From NCBI RefSeq assembly GCF_032714615.1, contig NZ_JAWDKA010000004.1, positions 62,001 through 126,000 on the forward strand: 64,000 nt of DNA. Reading direction: 5' to 3'. Source of the stretch: Methanorbis furvi (GTDB lineage: Archaea; Halobacteriota; Methanomicrobia; Methanomicrobiales; Methanocorpusculaceae). The stretch's first letter is position 1. Every line of letters begins with the position of its first letter. Under the pieces are notes generated by a model. The model was not told where the DNA came from. It saw only the letters and a list, made by a program, of their open reading frames with translations, and did no database searches. Below are positions 35,592-45,319 of the stretch, piece by piece. The position numbers and the translations under genes are program-made.

Positions 35592-35999
35592 TCAGCTCTG
35601 AACAACCGTCCAGTTGCCAAGACCGGTCACCGTCACGTAATAATACTGCGTTGAACCGATATCAATCGTCACCGTCTCATCAAACGCACCGCGTTTGTAG
35701 AACGGCTGCACTACATCCGCACCATGCAGCGTGATATCCATCGTAAACGTACCCGGCCCGTCGAAGGTTGCATGGAACGTTGTCGGCCCTTTTTTCATCA
35801 GCACGCTCTGGTACTCATGCGTCCCGTATCCTGCGGCATTCAGCGTCTCATCCTCGGTCAGACCGGTTGGTGAAAACGTGGGCGTCGGTGTGGGAGTTGG
35901 CGTCGCCACAGGTTCAGGTGTATCTGGCGTTGTAACGCATCCGGCAGAAAACACCAGTCCTGCGCACACAATTAAAACTACAATCAACAGTCTCTTCAT
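35592..35999 (-). CDS. small lipoprotein
   Basis: The 135-residue product has a signal peptide and lipobox (FSAGC), a Pro/Thr linker (TPEPVATPTPTPTPTFSPTG) and a beta-rich domain ending in YYYVTVTGLGNWTVVQS. That closing strand resembles the end of modules in the lipoprotein at 2763-3824. The start is the methionine of MKRLLIVVLIV (35999); the open frame continues 27 codons upstream into the MFS gene region but is not signal-like there. Extracellular, function unknown. Confidence 0.7.
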   Translation of the reverse strand: MKRLLIVVLIVCAGLVFSAGCVTTPDTPEPVATPTPTPTPTFSPTGLTEDETLNAAGYGTHEYQSVLMKKGPTTFHATFDGPGTFTMDITLHGADVVQPFYKRGAFDETVTIDIGSTQYYYVTVTGLGNWTVVQS

Positions 36000-36030
36000 T
36001 ATGCAATCAGATTGATTTCGATGCGGATAA

Positions 36031-37428
36031 TTATTTGGATACCGTCTTCGTCTTACAGGAAAACGACAGGGCCGCAGCAATCAGACAAAAGATCATTCCG
36101 CAAAAGAATGACCAGTGCATCGCATCAAGAAATGCATCAAGGTTTGCCGCCATATCAGTAGTGGTTCCCAGATAGATTGAGATAAAACAGGTCGCCAGAC
36201 CCATGGACAGAACCATTCCCATCTGCCGCATCGTTCCGATAATACTGTTCGCACTGCCGTAATCATGGCGCTGCACGGTCCCGAGGATCATGTTGTTGTT
36301 GGGGGATGCAAAAAGCGCGACTGAAAATCCCATCACCATAAGTGTTGCAATAAGCGTTGGAAGACTTGCTTCCCTGCCAAGCTGCAAAAGAACAGCCAGT
36401 CCTCCGGACATCACCAGCATTCCTGCGGTTGTCAGATACCGAGGCTCTATTTTATCGGAAATTTTTCCTGCCAGCGGTGAAAAGATCATCTGCGTAAACG
36501 GCATCGCAACAAGCACGATCCCTGCCTCTGCCGGTGTGAGTTTTCCTGCGAACTGCAGGTACATGCTCAGGAAAAAACTGATCGCATACGTTGCTCCGAA
36601 GTTAATCACCGTTGCAATGTTGCCGCGGGTGAACACCGGATTTTTGTCGAACAGCCGGATTGCGAACACCGGGTATGCGGTTTTTTTCTCCACAAAGAAA
36701 AACATCGGCAGAAAAACACACACGCCTACTGCAAATAATCCGACTGCCCAGAGTTCAGGCAGATTGATCAGTCCGAGCACGATTGAAACGATCAGAAGCA
36801 TGTACACCAGCGTGCCCAAAATGTCATACGGCTCTCCGGCACTTTCCTGAATATCATGTGAGATGGAAAACCATATCGTCGCCAGCGAAACTACGCAGAG
36901 CAGAACAACAAAGTAAAAAATGCTGTGCCAGCCAAACATCTGCGTCAGAATGCCGCCGAGTACCGGACCTGCGGAGAGTCCGAGAAACACTGCTGACACC
37001 GCAATGCCGATCACTGCTCCGCGTTTTTGCGGCGGATACACTGCAGACAGGAGAGCAATTGAGTTGCTTGTGATTGCTGCAACTCCGACTCCTTCCAAAA
37101 TTCTACAGAGGATCAAAATTTCTATCGTGGGAGAGTGAGGGGCAAGGAAGGATGAGATCGCGAGAATAAAAATTCCTGCGAGAAATATTTTTTTTCTGCC
37201 TACAATATCTGCTACCCGGGCGGCAGGCACCATGAACACGACGGAGCTGATCAGATACGCGGTTGAGAGCATCGCCAGCGACTCGGCGGACGCGGTATAT
37301 GTTACACCGATCGATGGGATTGCGACGTTCACCATCGAACCAAGAAACGGACTGAGAAACGAGGCGAGCGCAGCAGCAACCAGTACCATCCGCATTTCCC
37401 GAATGCTGTACTGGTAAGCCGCCTGCAT
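36031..37428 (-). CDS. MFS drug:proton antiporter-type transporter
   Basis: The 465-residue major facilitator has 14-helix DHA2-like topology: LASFLSPFLGSMVNVAIPSI in helix 1, then LSTAYLISSVVFMVPAARVA, DIVGRKKIFLAGI (motif A) and GVGVAAITSNSIALLSAVYP. The conserved GISAVFLG-type GIAVSAVFLGLSAGPVLGGI motif C follows, which marks exporters. It lies next to a close paralogue at 37559-38926, with a family C fragment between the two. Likely an exporter of toxic small molecules; substrate unknown. Confidence 0.88.
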   Translation of the reverse strand: MQAAYQYSIREMRMVLVAAALASFLSPFLGSMVNVAIPSIGVTYTASAESLAMLSTAYLISSVVFMVPAARVADIVGRKKIFLAGIFILAISSFLAPHSPTIEILILCRILEGVGVAAITSNSIALLSAVYPPQKRGAVIGIAVSAVFLGLSAGPVLGGILTQMFGWHSIFYFVVLLCVVSLATIWFSISHDIQESAGEPYDILGTLVYMLLIVSIVLGLINLPELWAVGLFAVGVCVFLPMFFFVEKKTAYPVFAIRLFDKNPVFTRGNIATVINFGATYAISFFLSMYLQFAGKLTPAEAGIVLVAMPFTQMIFSPLAGKISDKIEPRYLTTAGMLVMSGGLAVLLQLGREASLPTLIATLMVMGFSVALFASPNNNMILGTVQRHDYGSANSIIGTMRQMGMVLSMGLATCFISIYLGTTTDMAANLDAFLDAMHWSFFCGMIFCLIAAALSFSCKTKTVSK

Positions 37429-37484
37429 ACTTTGTTATCGACGCGGACTCGTATAATAGTTATGAATGGGTAGAACAAATTTCC

Positions 37485-37546
37485 GAAACGCGAATCGCAG
37501 GCCGGAGGCATGCGATTCGCGCTATTCGCGTTCTTCGCGTTTCAGA
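37485..37546 (-). repeat. family C fragment between the two MFS genes
   Basis: gcgaatcgcaggccggaggc, then atgcgattcgcgctattcgc, then the gttcttcgcgttt end: the reverse-orientation core and 'gcgaatag' iterations without the palindrome units. Confidence 0.7.
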
Positions 37547-37558
37547 TTCAGATCACCC

Positions 37559-38926
37559 TTACGAACTCTTCTTCGCCGTCCAGCCAACCGCAGCCGCCGC
37601 AAACGACAGGACTGCACTCACCGCAAACGTCGCATGCATTGCAGCAACCAGTCCTACGCTTGAGTTGTTGCTGTAGAACAGAAGAATAAAGCAGGTTGCA
37701 ATTGCCATGGAGACCACCATTCCCATCTGCCTTGTCGTTGCAAGAATACTGTTTGCACTGCCGTTATCTTTTCTCTCCACCGACCCAAGAACAAGATTCG
37801 TGTTCGGTGCGCCAAACAGTGCAATACCAAAACCGACAACAGCCAGATTGATGATGATGCCAATCTGATTGTAATCGGTTCCGATAAATCCGAACAACGC
37901 CATCCCGATACCGGTCACAATAAGACCTGCGGTCATGATGATCCTCCCGTCGATTTTATCAGATAGTTTTCCGGTGATCGGAGAGAATATCATCTGCACC
38001 ACCGGCATTGCCATCATAACAAAACCTGCTTCCATCGGCGTCAACGCACCGATCTGCTGCAGATACAGACTCATGAAAAAACTCACGGCAAACGTTGCGC
38101 CATAGTTGATCATCGTTGTCAGGTTCGCTCTCGCGAACACCTTGTTCTCAGTAAACAGCCGAACCGCAAACACCGGATAGGGAATTTTCTTTTCAAACCA
38201 GACAAACATCACCAGAAAGACTGCACCTATCACCAGACTCACGATCGCTGCGGGCTCCGGGATTCTGATGAGGCCGGACATCAGAAAGAGAATGGTTACC
38301 CCGTACAGAATGGACCCCCGGAGATCAAACGGCTGACCGGGTGTTGCAATGATCTCAGACTTTACCGATACCCTGATCATTACTGCGGTCGCGAGGCACA
38401 AAACACAGACAAAGAAGTAGATGCTTGTCCAGCCAAATCCTTGCGTCAGCGCTCCTCCGATCAGCGGTCCTGCGGTAAGACCAAGATAAACTCCGGCAAC
38501 CGCAATACCAATCGCCGCCCCTCTTCTCATCGGCGGATAGGCAACCGAAAGAATGGCAATCGTGTTGCTGATAACGCACGCAAGTCCGATGCCTGCCACT
38601 GCGTGGCAAATCAGCAGCATACCAATCGAGGACGAGAACGGTGCAACAACTGTCGCAAGAGCCGTGATACAAAGACCGGTGACACACACTTTTTTCAGAC
38701 CCACAATATCGGCGAGCCGTGCTGCGGGGACGAGAAAAATTACCGAGCTGACAAGGTACGTGGTCGAAAGTATGGCGAGTGTCTCTGAAGGAACAGCGAA
38801 CGCTGCACCGATCGCCGGAAGTGCGATGTTTACCATCGCAACAAATATCGGAATGAGAAACGACGCGAGGGTTACGGCAATGAGGATGACCACTAATTCG
38901 TGTCTGGTATAGGTAGGTGTTTGCAT
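37559..38926 (-). CDS. MFS transporter, tandem paralogue of the previous gene
   Basis: The 455-residue major facilitator aligns with the protein at 36031-37428 throughout: LASFLIPIFVAMVNIALPAI against LASFLSPFLGSMVNVAIPSI, and LSTTYLVSSVIFLVPAARLA against LSTAYLISSVVFMVPAARVA. Motif A (DIVGLKKVCVTG) and motif C-like GIAVAGVYLGLTAGPLIGGA are present. I chose the ATG at 38926 (MQTPTYTRHEL), one codon after another ATG; the frame is open for 22 more codons that are not membrane-like. The pair probably arose by tandem duplication. Same orientation, so they may be co-transcribed across the repeat between them. Confidence 0.85.
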   Translation of the reverse strand: MQTPTYTRHELVVILIAVTLASFLIPIFVAMVNIALPAIGAAFAVPSETLAILSTTYLVSSVIFLVPAARLADIVGLKKVCVTGLCITALATVVAPFSSSIGMLLICHAVAGIGLACVISNTIAILSVAYPPMRRGAAIGIAVAGVYLGLTAGPLIGGALTQGFGWTSIYFFVCVLCLATAVMIRVSVKSEIIATPGQPFDLRGSILYGVTILFLMSGLIRIPEPAAIVSLVIGAVFLVMFVWFEKKIPYPVFAVRLFTENKVFARANLTTMINYGATFAVSFFMSLYLQQIGALTPMEAGFVMMAMPVVQMIFSPITGKLSDKIDGRIIMTAGLIVTGIGMALFGFIGTDYNQIGIIINLAVVGFGIALFGAPNTNLVLGSVERKDNGSANSILATTRQMGMVVSMAIATCFILLFYSNNSSVGLVAAMHATFAVSAVLSFAAAAVGWTAKKSS

Positions 38927-39292
38927 CATTATCACATCCGTCGCCGGCCGCCGCATCACGAAAACCATTCTGGCTCTCCAAAAAACCTGCATCAGTCTGT
39001 TTGCGGTTAATGGTATGCAGAAAAAATGCGTGATGCAGAACCCGTGACTGCGATCAAAACTGATCCGCGATTCGGGTATTATATTTCTCCTCAGGTTATA
39101 TCTGTATTTCTTTTAGCTCATCGCTTTGATTTTAATTTTACCGGCATACTTTCTTTATTTACGAGGTGTTTTTCATCATAATCATACTATTTCAATCACC
39201 AATGATCCAATTATCAGGGGTTCATATTATTATTTCTCAAAACGAAATTTATAGGATACACTCTCTGCATAGCTTGGGTGTAAAGAGATACA
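38927..39292. other. AT-rich divergent intergenic region
   Basis: The region lies between a leftward transporter and a rightward sensor gene. It is AT-rich from about 39080 to 39260 and holds promoter-like runs, for example aatttatagg just before the 39293 start. I see no gene in it. Confidence 0.5.
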
Positions 39293-40954
39293 ATGAACCG
39301 GAAAATTGTTGCTGGAGTTGTAGTTGTAGTTGTCCTCGCCTTTGCCGCGGTATTTTCCGCCGCATGCATCGTGCCCGGGTCTGACAATGAACTGGAAGTG
39401 AAGTATGCAGAACAGATGGATGCAGTCGTTTCCCTTGCCGACTCCATGACAAAAAATCAACTCACATACATGGATCTGATCATCCCCGGAGCCAGACTGA
39501 TCGCAAGTGATCCTGACAACATGACGCAGACAACTGCCATTCTCTCAGATCTCTACTCATCCATTCCCACCTTCACTATTGTAGCTTTTTCAAACGAGAC
39601 CGGTCATGTGGCCGCTGTTTTTCCAACAAACTATCGCGACACGGTGATTGGAAACTGGTCTGAACACCTGAACCGGTACAATACAACAAAATCCCCCGCA
39701 TTTGATATATTCAATGTAAGAGATCATTCCGTGCCCGGAATTGTGTCCCCCTGCATTTCTGACAACGGCACAACCATCGGGTACATTATCTCCATGATTG
39801 ACCCAACCTATCTCTTTGGCGAAGTAGCGGCGAAGTACGAGAATGCCTCATCCTGGCGGTACTGGGTGGTCGAGGATGATGGTCTGATCCTCTATACCGA
39901 GTATCCGAAATTGTACGGCAAAAATATGCGCAGCCTCGACACCCCTGACAGAGCAGGACTGTACCGCGTGTTTGAACTTGCTCGTGAAAATAAATCAGGT
40001 TCTGCTGTCTACACCGGTTACAGCTACAGTGATCTGAAACTCATGGACTATTTTGTAACCTGGGACACGGTCCCAATTGATGAGACCGGCGATCATAAGC
40101 ACCTTGTTATGATTACTGCCAAACTGAACGGGAGACAGAACCAGGTCCGGCCGGTGTCGTCCACTGATCAGACGCTGGAAGAGTTTGTCCACTCAGCGCT
40201 GATATTTGCAAATGATGTCGGAAAAGATGCAGCTCTTGCGGAGTTCTCCCGCCCGGACGGACAGTTCACCACAAAAGAGTACAGTGTCTTCGCCTTTGAT
40301 CGGAACAAAACCCTGCTTGCCGATGCCTACACCTACAATATCATCGGAAATTCTCTCAGCTATGTTGTTGACAGCAACGGAGTTGAAGCAGGAGATCTCA
40401 TCCACAGGCGGGCGATGCAGGGAGGAGGATATGTTCTGTATCTGTATCCGAATCCTGCAGAAAATATGACCGAACAGCTGAAACTGAGTTATATTGTTCA
40501 GGCCGACGACGACTGGTACATCGCAGCAGGTGTCTTCATAGACGACTCCAACCTGCACGTTCCAGCCGAGGTCAGGGAAAATGTCACCAGTTATCTCAGG
40601 TCTGTGCAGAAGTATGCCGGATCAGTCGATAAAGATACGGCGGTCGCAACTCTCAATGATCCAAACGGTCCCTATGCTCCGGAGGATCTGCGATTTTTTG
40701 CCATGGATTATCATGGAACCATTCTCGCAGACCCCCAGTATCCGGAGTTTGTCGGAGAAAATTATCTGGGTATGACAGATGTCTTTGGAAGCTCCATCAC
40801 CAGAGACGCGATCATTCTTGCAAAAGAGGGAGGCGGCAAACAGTATGTCTACTCCCCCAAAGAGAGAGATGAAGAAGGGTCTGAACTCAGGCTGGAGTAT
40901 GTTCTCCCTGCCGGAGATGACTGGCTGATTCTTGGTGCGGTTACAATAGAATAA
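39293..40954 (+). CDS. multi-cache-domain lipoprotein sensor without an output domain
   Basis: The 553 residues begin with a lipobox-type signal (VFSAAC near residue 24) and then run through repeated cache-like ligand domains. The first, about 60-275, resembles a double cache domain (FTIVAFSNETGHVAAVFPTN; WVVEDDGLILYTEYPKLYG). Two further single-cache modules each contain FAFDRNKTLLADAY or FAMDYHGTILADPQYPEFVG and end in DDDWYIAAGVFI or GDDWLILGAVTI. There is no second membrane helix, kinase, HAMP or methyl-accepting domain, so it is an outside binding protein held by lipid. It may present a ligand to a partner encoded elsewhere. Confidence 0.82.
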   Translation: MNRKIVAGVVVVVVLAFAAVFSAACIVPGSDNELEVKYAEQMDAVVSLADSMTKNQLTYMDLIIPGARLIASDPDNMTQTTAILSDLYSSIPTFTIVAFSNETGHVAAVFPTNYRDTVIGNWSEHLNRYNTTKSPAFDIFNVRDHSVPGIVSPCISDNGTTIGYIISMIDPTYLFGEVAAKYENASSWRYWVVEDDGLILYTEYPKLYGKNMRSLDTPDRAGLYRVFELARENKSGSAVYTGYSYSDLKLMDYFVTWDTVPIDETGDHKHLVMITAKLNGRQNQVRPVSSTDQTLEEFVHSALIFANDVGKDAALAEFSRPDGQFTTKEYSVFAFDRNKTLLADAYTYNIIGNSLSYVVDSNGVEAGDLIHRRAMQGGGYVLYLYPNPAENMTEQLKLSYIVQADDDWYIAAGVFIDDSNLHVPAEVRENVTSYLRSVQKYAGSVDKDTAVATLNDPNGPYAPEDLRFFAMDYHGTILADPQYPEFVGENYLGMTDVFGSSITRDAIILAKEGGGKQYVYSPKERDEEGSELRLEYVLPAGDDWLILGAVTIE

Positions 40955-40991
40955 CTTCTCTTTTACTGATGTTTTCCATGAAATTCTGTCT

Positions 40992-41188
40992 CCCACGGAA
41001 AAGCGGACCACACGGAGCTTCACAGAAAATAAAATATCACGGAGCAGACGAGAACATCACAGAAATAGATTATTTTAAAATTCCGTGTTGTTCACGTCTG
41101 CTCCGTGAAGTTTCCGTGTTTTCCGTTTTTCCGTGGGCGGAGCTACGATCAATGCCGAACACTGTTTGCCAATAAACGAATGTATGGG
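40992..41188. mobile_element. family B fold-back repeat, copy 4
   Basis: The left arm starts cccacggaaaagcggaccac, followed by cacggagcagacgagaacat. The right arm ends tccgtgggcggagctacgat, then gccaataaacgaatgtatgg, the reverse of the outer end seen at 12477 and 17538. It sits between convergent genes. Confidence 0.78.
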
Positions 41189-41199
41189 CAAAGCCCATT

Positions 41200-43557
41200 T
41201 TACTGTTTTTCCACACCGCGGAGATAGTGCGCAGCGGTCACGCCGCCGGATGCTATTTCTTTGATCTGTTCCTTGAGATCTTTTGGATTTTCCCCTTCAA
41301 GCACAGCGGTGTAGGCTGCCGTCATTCTTCTGATGTACTCAGGTGATCTGCCGCGGGCGTCGATTGAGATGACGTCCACTCCTGCTGCGGCAAGTCTTCC
41401 AACATGATCGATCAGACATATCTCTGCTGCGTTCAGAATATGGCCGCGGCAGTCTGCATCGGTCCGCACGCGGAAAATGCGGCCGGTACTGTCCTTCAGC
41501 GCCCATGACTGGTTGCAGCTCCGGCATCCGAGAGCGGTTGCAGGGATACAGTTCTGGGTAACCATCACCTCAAGGTTGCCCTGAACGATCACTTCGGTCC
41601 TGGGCGGGTGAGAGTATGCGGCAAGATGTTCAATGAGGGTTTTGATCTGTTTGCCGGAAAGCTCAGGCGACAGGCAGAGCTGTCGGCAGGTTTTGCCGTA
41701 CACCATTGCGGCACGGGCATTGGTGATGTTGAGTCCGGCACCGCCGTACTTGGGTATCCCTTTGATCTCTTCGGCAATACCGATGCCGTCGACCATGACC
41801 CCTGCGGCTGATGCAGGAATTTTTGCCAGAGCTTTTGCCAGCTGTTCCTCGTGAAGGATTCGCGGAAGTTTGTAGATGATCGCATGATCATAGATCTCGT
41901 CAAAACCTTCGTAGACAACCTGCGCAGCCCCCGCTGAACACGCGGTCTTTGCGCCGACAACGCTGTCGGTGTATACCTGAAGAATCGGTGTTGTCTTTGA
42001 AACTGCCGCGGTTCCTTTGTCGGTGAACGGCCGGTGGTCGCGAACCTGCGGTGTTGCAAGCAGACTCTCGCATGCGGCAAGGTATCTTCTGCGAAGATCG
42101 TTGATTGCTCCCATCGGCAGGAACTTTGACCCGTCATAGTTCATCGCAATACTGCGGATGACAAACGGTGTGCCGCCGGTCTTCTCCAATTGTTGCGCAA
42201 GCGCGTCGGCCGTGACCGGCCGCGTCTGTGCATCCTGCATCGGAGTTTCGCTGACCGCAGCAGCCCCGTGGCCGATGATCGCGAGATGTCCTTCGTCATT
42301 GATGCCGACCGTGATGTCGAGCGGGATTCGTCCCTGCCGCTGGCGGGAGATGATCGCGGCTGCCTTTCGCTCGGTCTTCATCCGGCGGGTGATCCACAGC
42401 TCGCTGCCGACGACCACATCCTCAGGCGCCGGAATTTTGTAGGCATCGCCTTCCGGGAAAATGTACGGCTCTTTGTTTAAGGCAAATCCTGTCTCACGGC
42501 CAGCGAACCGGAAGACAAGTCCGTCGCCGGTGTCAGGGATCGGGCCGTCGATTTTTACGATGACTTTGCCGCGCCGGTCGTCAATACCGTTGACGACTCC
42601 GGCATACACTCCGCGGTTGTCCGGTTTTTTGGTGTTGATGAACGCAGGCCCTTTGTCTCCGAGAAGATAGCCTTTGGTGAAGCCGCGGTTGAAGGCAAAG
42701 GCGAGGTCTTCCATGACCTCGGTCTCTGGTTGAAACTCTTCTCCTGCGGCAATGGTGTCAAGCGCATGACGGTAGGCGTCGGTAACAATTGCAACGTACT
42801 CAGGGGTTTTCATCCGTCCTTCAATTTTGAGTGCGGCAATTGGTGCATCACAGAGCTCTCCAAGGTACGGGTAGAGGCAGAGGTCGCGGGGCGAGAGCGG
42901 ATAGTTTCCCTGCGTGGCGACAACGTCGCCGTCTGCGAGGAGAGTGTAGGGTTTTCTGCACGGCTGCGCACACATGCCGCGGTTGCCGCTCCTGCCGCCG
43001 ATGACAGAAGAGAAGAGGCACTGACCCGAGTATGCGTAGCAGATTGCGCCGTGACAGAAAACTTCGAGCTCAACGCCGTACTCTTTTGCCACTTCTCCGA
43101 TCACTCTGATATCTTCGATCGGCAGTTCTCTTGCAAGCACCACGCGGGAGATGCCGTGTTCTGCTGCGAACCTGATGCCTGCGGTGTTGTGAATGGTCAT
43201 CTGGGTTGAGGCATGCAGCGGGAGATTTGGCGCAACCTCGCGTGCTGTTGCAAGCACTCCCTGATCCTGCACAAGGACTGCATCAACACCAATTTTGGAG
43301 AGAAAGATCAGATACTCGGCAATTCCTTCAAGCTCCTCGTCGTCAGCGAGTGTGTTGACGGTGACGTAGATTTTCACGCCGTTCTGGTGTGCGTAGGTGA
43401 CTGCGTCCGTGAGCTCCTCGCGGGAGAAGTTTGCTGCGTACTGGCGTGCTCCAAAGGTCTTGCCTCCGAGATATACGGCGTCCGCTCCTGCGGCAACTGC
43501 GGCTCTGAGGGCAGCGGGTGAACCCGCGGGGGCAAGAAGTTCAGGGACTTGGGGCAT
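41200..43557 (-). CDS. U32 family protein (peptidase / RNA-hydroxylation type) with C-terminal domain
   Basis: The 785-residue protein has the U32 barrel at its N-terminus (LLAPAGSPAALRAAVAAGAD, AVYLGGKTFGARQYAANFS) and the family signature EVFCHGAICYAYSGQCLFS, followed by GGRSGNRGMCAQPCR. A long C-terminal part (DUF3656-like) carries additional cysteines (CIPATALGCRSCNQSW, then DADCRGHILNAAEICLID). Some members of this family act in hydroxylation of tRNA or rRNA rather than proteolysis; the cysteine clusters fit an iron-sulfur site. Which activity applies here cannot be decided. It is divergent from the DUF424-nmd3 operon. Confidence 0.88.
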   Translation of the reverse strand: MPQVPELLAPAGSPAALRAAVAAGADAVYLGGKTFGARQYAANFSREELTDAVTYAHQNGVKIYVTVNTLADDEELEGIAEYLIFLSKIGVDAVLVQDQGVLATAREVAPNLPLHASTQMTIHNTAGIRFAAEHGISRVVLARELPIEDIRVIGEVAKEYGVELEVFCHGAICYAYSGQCLFSSVIGGRSGNRGMCAQPCRKPYTLLADGDVVATQGNYPLSPRDLCLYPYLGELCDAPIAALKIEGRMKTPEYVAIVTDAYRHALDTIAAGEEFQPETEVMEDLAFAFNRGFTKGYLLGDKGPAFINTKKPDNRGVYAGVVNGIDDRRGKVIVKIDGPIPDTGDGLVFRFAGRETGFALNKEPYIFPEGDAYKIPAPEDVVVGSELWITRRMKTERKAAAIISRQRQGRIPLDITVGINDEGHLAIIGHGAAAVSETPMQDAQTRPVTADALAQQLEKTGGTPFVIRSIAMNYDGSKFLPMGAINDLRRRYLAACESLLATPQVRDHRPFTDKGTAAVSKTTPILQVYTDSVVGAKTACSAGAAQVVYEGFDEIYDHAIIYKLPRILHEEQLAKALAKIPASAAGVMVDGIGIAEEIKGIPKYGGAGLNITNARAAMVYGKTCRQLCLSPELSGKQIKTLIEHLAAYSHPPRTEVIVQGNLEVMVTQNCIPATALGCRSCNQSWALKDSTGRIFRVRTDADCRGHILNAAEICLIDHVGRLAAAGVDVISIDARGRSPEYIRRMTAAYTAVLEGENPKDLKEQIKEIASGGVTAAHYLRGVEKQ

Positions 43558-43623
43558 AGATGACAGATATATTGGTTGTGCGAGAGGTTAAGGACTCTGC
43601 CGAGTGGGATGGATAAACATTCG

Positions 43624-43831
43624 AAACGCGAATAACACGAATAGCGCGAATCGCATGCCTCCGGCCTGCTCACCGCTTCGCGGAATAAAAAAATCGCCAA
43701 TGGCGATTTTTCAAAAAAAATTGTTCCTCATTGAATGAATTTGGGTGTCTGAAATAAGTAATATTAATATAACCATAAAATATAATCCTAAAAATCGCCA
43801 TTGGCGATTTTTTATTCGTGCTATTCGCGTT
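43624..43831. repeat. family C repeat with one enclosed unit
   Basis: The 'gcgaataacacgaatagcgc' end and the core (atgcctccggcctgctcacc, then gcttcgcgg) lead to palindrome ATCGCCAATGGCGATTTTT at 43693. About 80 unique bases follow, then palindrome ATCGCCATTGGCGATTTTT at 43794 and the reversed end. There is one unit here where the loci at 10.5 and 49.9 kb have three. Confidence 0.82.
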
Positions 43832-43924
43832 TACCAGCACTTACCCGCCGACTCAAAAATTAGCGCCCCACTTCCCAAATGCAATAATGTAATTATTGTC
43901 CGCACCCAATACATACACCAAGAA

Positions 43925-44218
43925 ATGTATCTTAAAATCCACAATATCCCGGGACAGGGTGAGGTCGTCGCAGTCTGTGACCGCGAACTACTCAATACCA
44001 CGCTCACCTGCCCTGCCTGTGACATCATCGTCGACCCAGGATTCTACGGCAGCGTACTTGCCGAAGAAGCCGCAGTCCTCGCCGCCCTCACCTCCGCAGC
44101 AAATGCCAACCTCATCGGAAAACGTGTATGCGAACTCGCCATCGCCGCAGGACTCATTGACAAACAGTGCTGCATCATGATCGGCGACATCCCCCACGCA
44201 CAAATCTACGGACTCTAA
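43925..44218 (+). CDS. DUF424 family protein
   Basis: The 97-residue archaeal protein of the DUF424 family starts MYLKIHNIPGQGEVVAVCDR at the ATG at 43925; the open frame to 43745 runs through the repeat and is not protein-like. A C-x2-C pair (LTCPACDIIVDPGFYG) and a helical C-terminus (ANANLIGKRVCELAIAAGLI) are visible. DUF424 genes commonly sit with translation genes; here it heads the nmd3 operon with 3 bases before the next start. Molecular function unknown. Confidence 0.85.
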   Translation: MYLKIHNIPGQGEVVAVCDRELLNTTLTCPACDIIVDPGFYGSVLAEEAAVLAALTSAANANLIGKRVCELAIAAGLIDKQCCIMIGDIPHAQIYGL

Positions 44219-44221
44219 ACA

Positions 44222-45319
44222 ATGACCCTCACCTCAGGATTCTGCCCCAAATGCGGAGCACCGTCGGAAAACGGAGAGCTCTGCGGAAAATGCCGCGTAA
44301 AAGACACCATATGGGTAACGATGGAACCCCGCGTCATCTGCACCTACTGCCCGACCTGCGGCTCCACCAAAACCGCCGGCCTCTGGACCGACTGCCCGGT
44401 CGACCGTGAAGAGCTCGCCTACAACCTTGTCAACGGCGCGATATCCCTGCACAAAGATCTCCGGGATATCCAGAAAGACATCCATATCATAGACCTCAGC
44501 GTCAACCGGTCCATAGCCACCGTATTTGTATCAGGAAATCTCTACGGCATGCCGGTCGAAGTCACCGAAAAGATCAAAATCGTCTGGGCGCGTGAACAGT
44601 GCGACCGGTGCTGCAGAATCTCCGGCAGCTACTACGAAGGAATCATTCAGGTGCGTGCAAACGGAAGAAAACCCACGCCCTACGAACTCCGCAGAGCTGC
44701 CGAGATCGCCTACCAGATCGAAGACCAGCTACAGACCGCAGGCGACCGCTTATCCTTCGTCTCCGACATCGACGAACAAAAAGACGGACTTGACATCATC
44801 TTCAGCTCGCAAGCGATCGGCAACGCAATCTCTGTTGACATCTGCGGAGCGCTCGGCGGCTCCTTTACCACGCACCCGAAACTCGTTGGTGAAAAAGCAG
44901 GCATCAAACTCTACCGCGTCACCTACTCAATTCGGCTGCCCCGCTTCTCCCGCGGCGACATCATCAGACACGGTCGCGACTACTTCCAGATTCTCCGCCA
45001 GACCAAAGACATGCTCTTCGTCCGCGACCTAAAGACCGGTCAGTCCCGCAACTTCCGCGAGGATGTGGATGACCCGCTTTTTGGAAACATCAGAACCGCA
45101 GAAGTTGCAACAGTCATCTACCGTGACGCAGGTATCCTGGGCGTGCTTGACCCTGTCACCCAGAAAACCGCAGAAATGCCGGACCACGCATGGATCGGTG
45201 CTGACGCCGGAGACTCTGTTTTCTTTGTGCGTGACGAAGAACAGCTGATTCCGGCAGGCAAATCCAATGAAAGTCCGCAGGATATTGAAGAGTTCACTGC
45301 CGAATCTGTCCAGGACTGA
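44222..45319 (+). CDS. NMD3-type ribosome-associated zinc protein
   Basis: The 365-residue archaeal NMD3 homologue has two zinc modules at its N-terminus, FCPKCGAPSENGELCGKCR and TYCPTCGSTKTAGLWTDC. Beta-rich domains and KIVWAREQCDRCCRISGSYY follow. In eukaryotes NMD3 is the 60S export adaptor; the archaeal form binds the large ribosomal subunit. It overlaps the next gene by 53 bases. Confidence 0.9.
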   Translation: MTLTSGFCPKCGAPSENGELCGKCRVKDTIWVTMEPRVICTYCPTCGSTKTAGLWTDCPVDREELAYNLVNGAISLHKDLRDIQKDIHIIDLSVNRSIATVFVSGNLYGMPVEVTEKIKIVWAREQCDRCCRISGSYYEGIIQVRANGRKPTPYELRRAAEIAYQIEDQLQTAGDRLSFVSDIDEQKDGLDIIFSSQAIGNAISVDICGALGGSFTTHPKLVGEKAGIKLYRVTYSIRLPRFSRGDIIRHGRDYFQILRQTKDMLFVRDLKTGQSRNFREDVDDPLFGNIRTAEVATVIYRDAGILGVLDPVTQKTAEMPDHAWIGADAGDSVFFVRDEEQLIPAGKSNESPQDIEEFTAESVQD

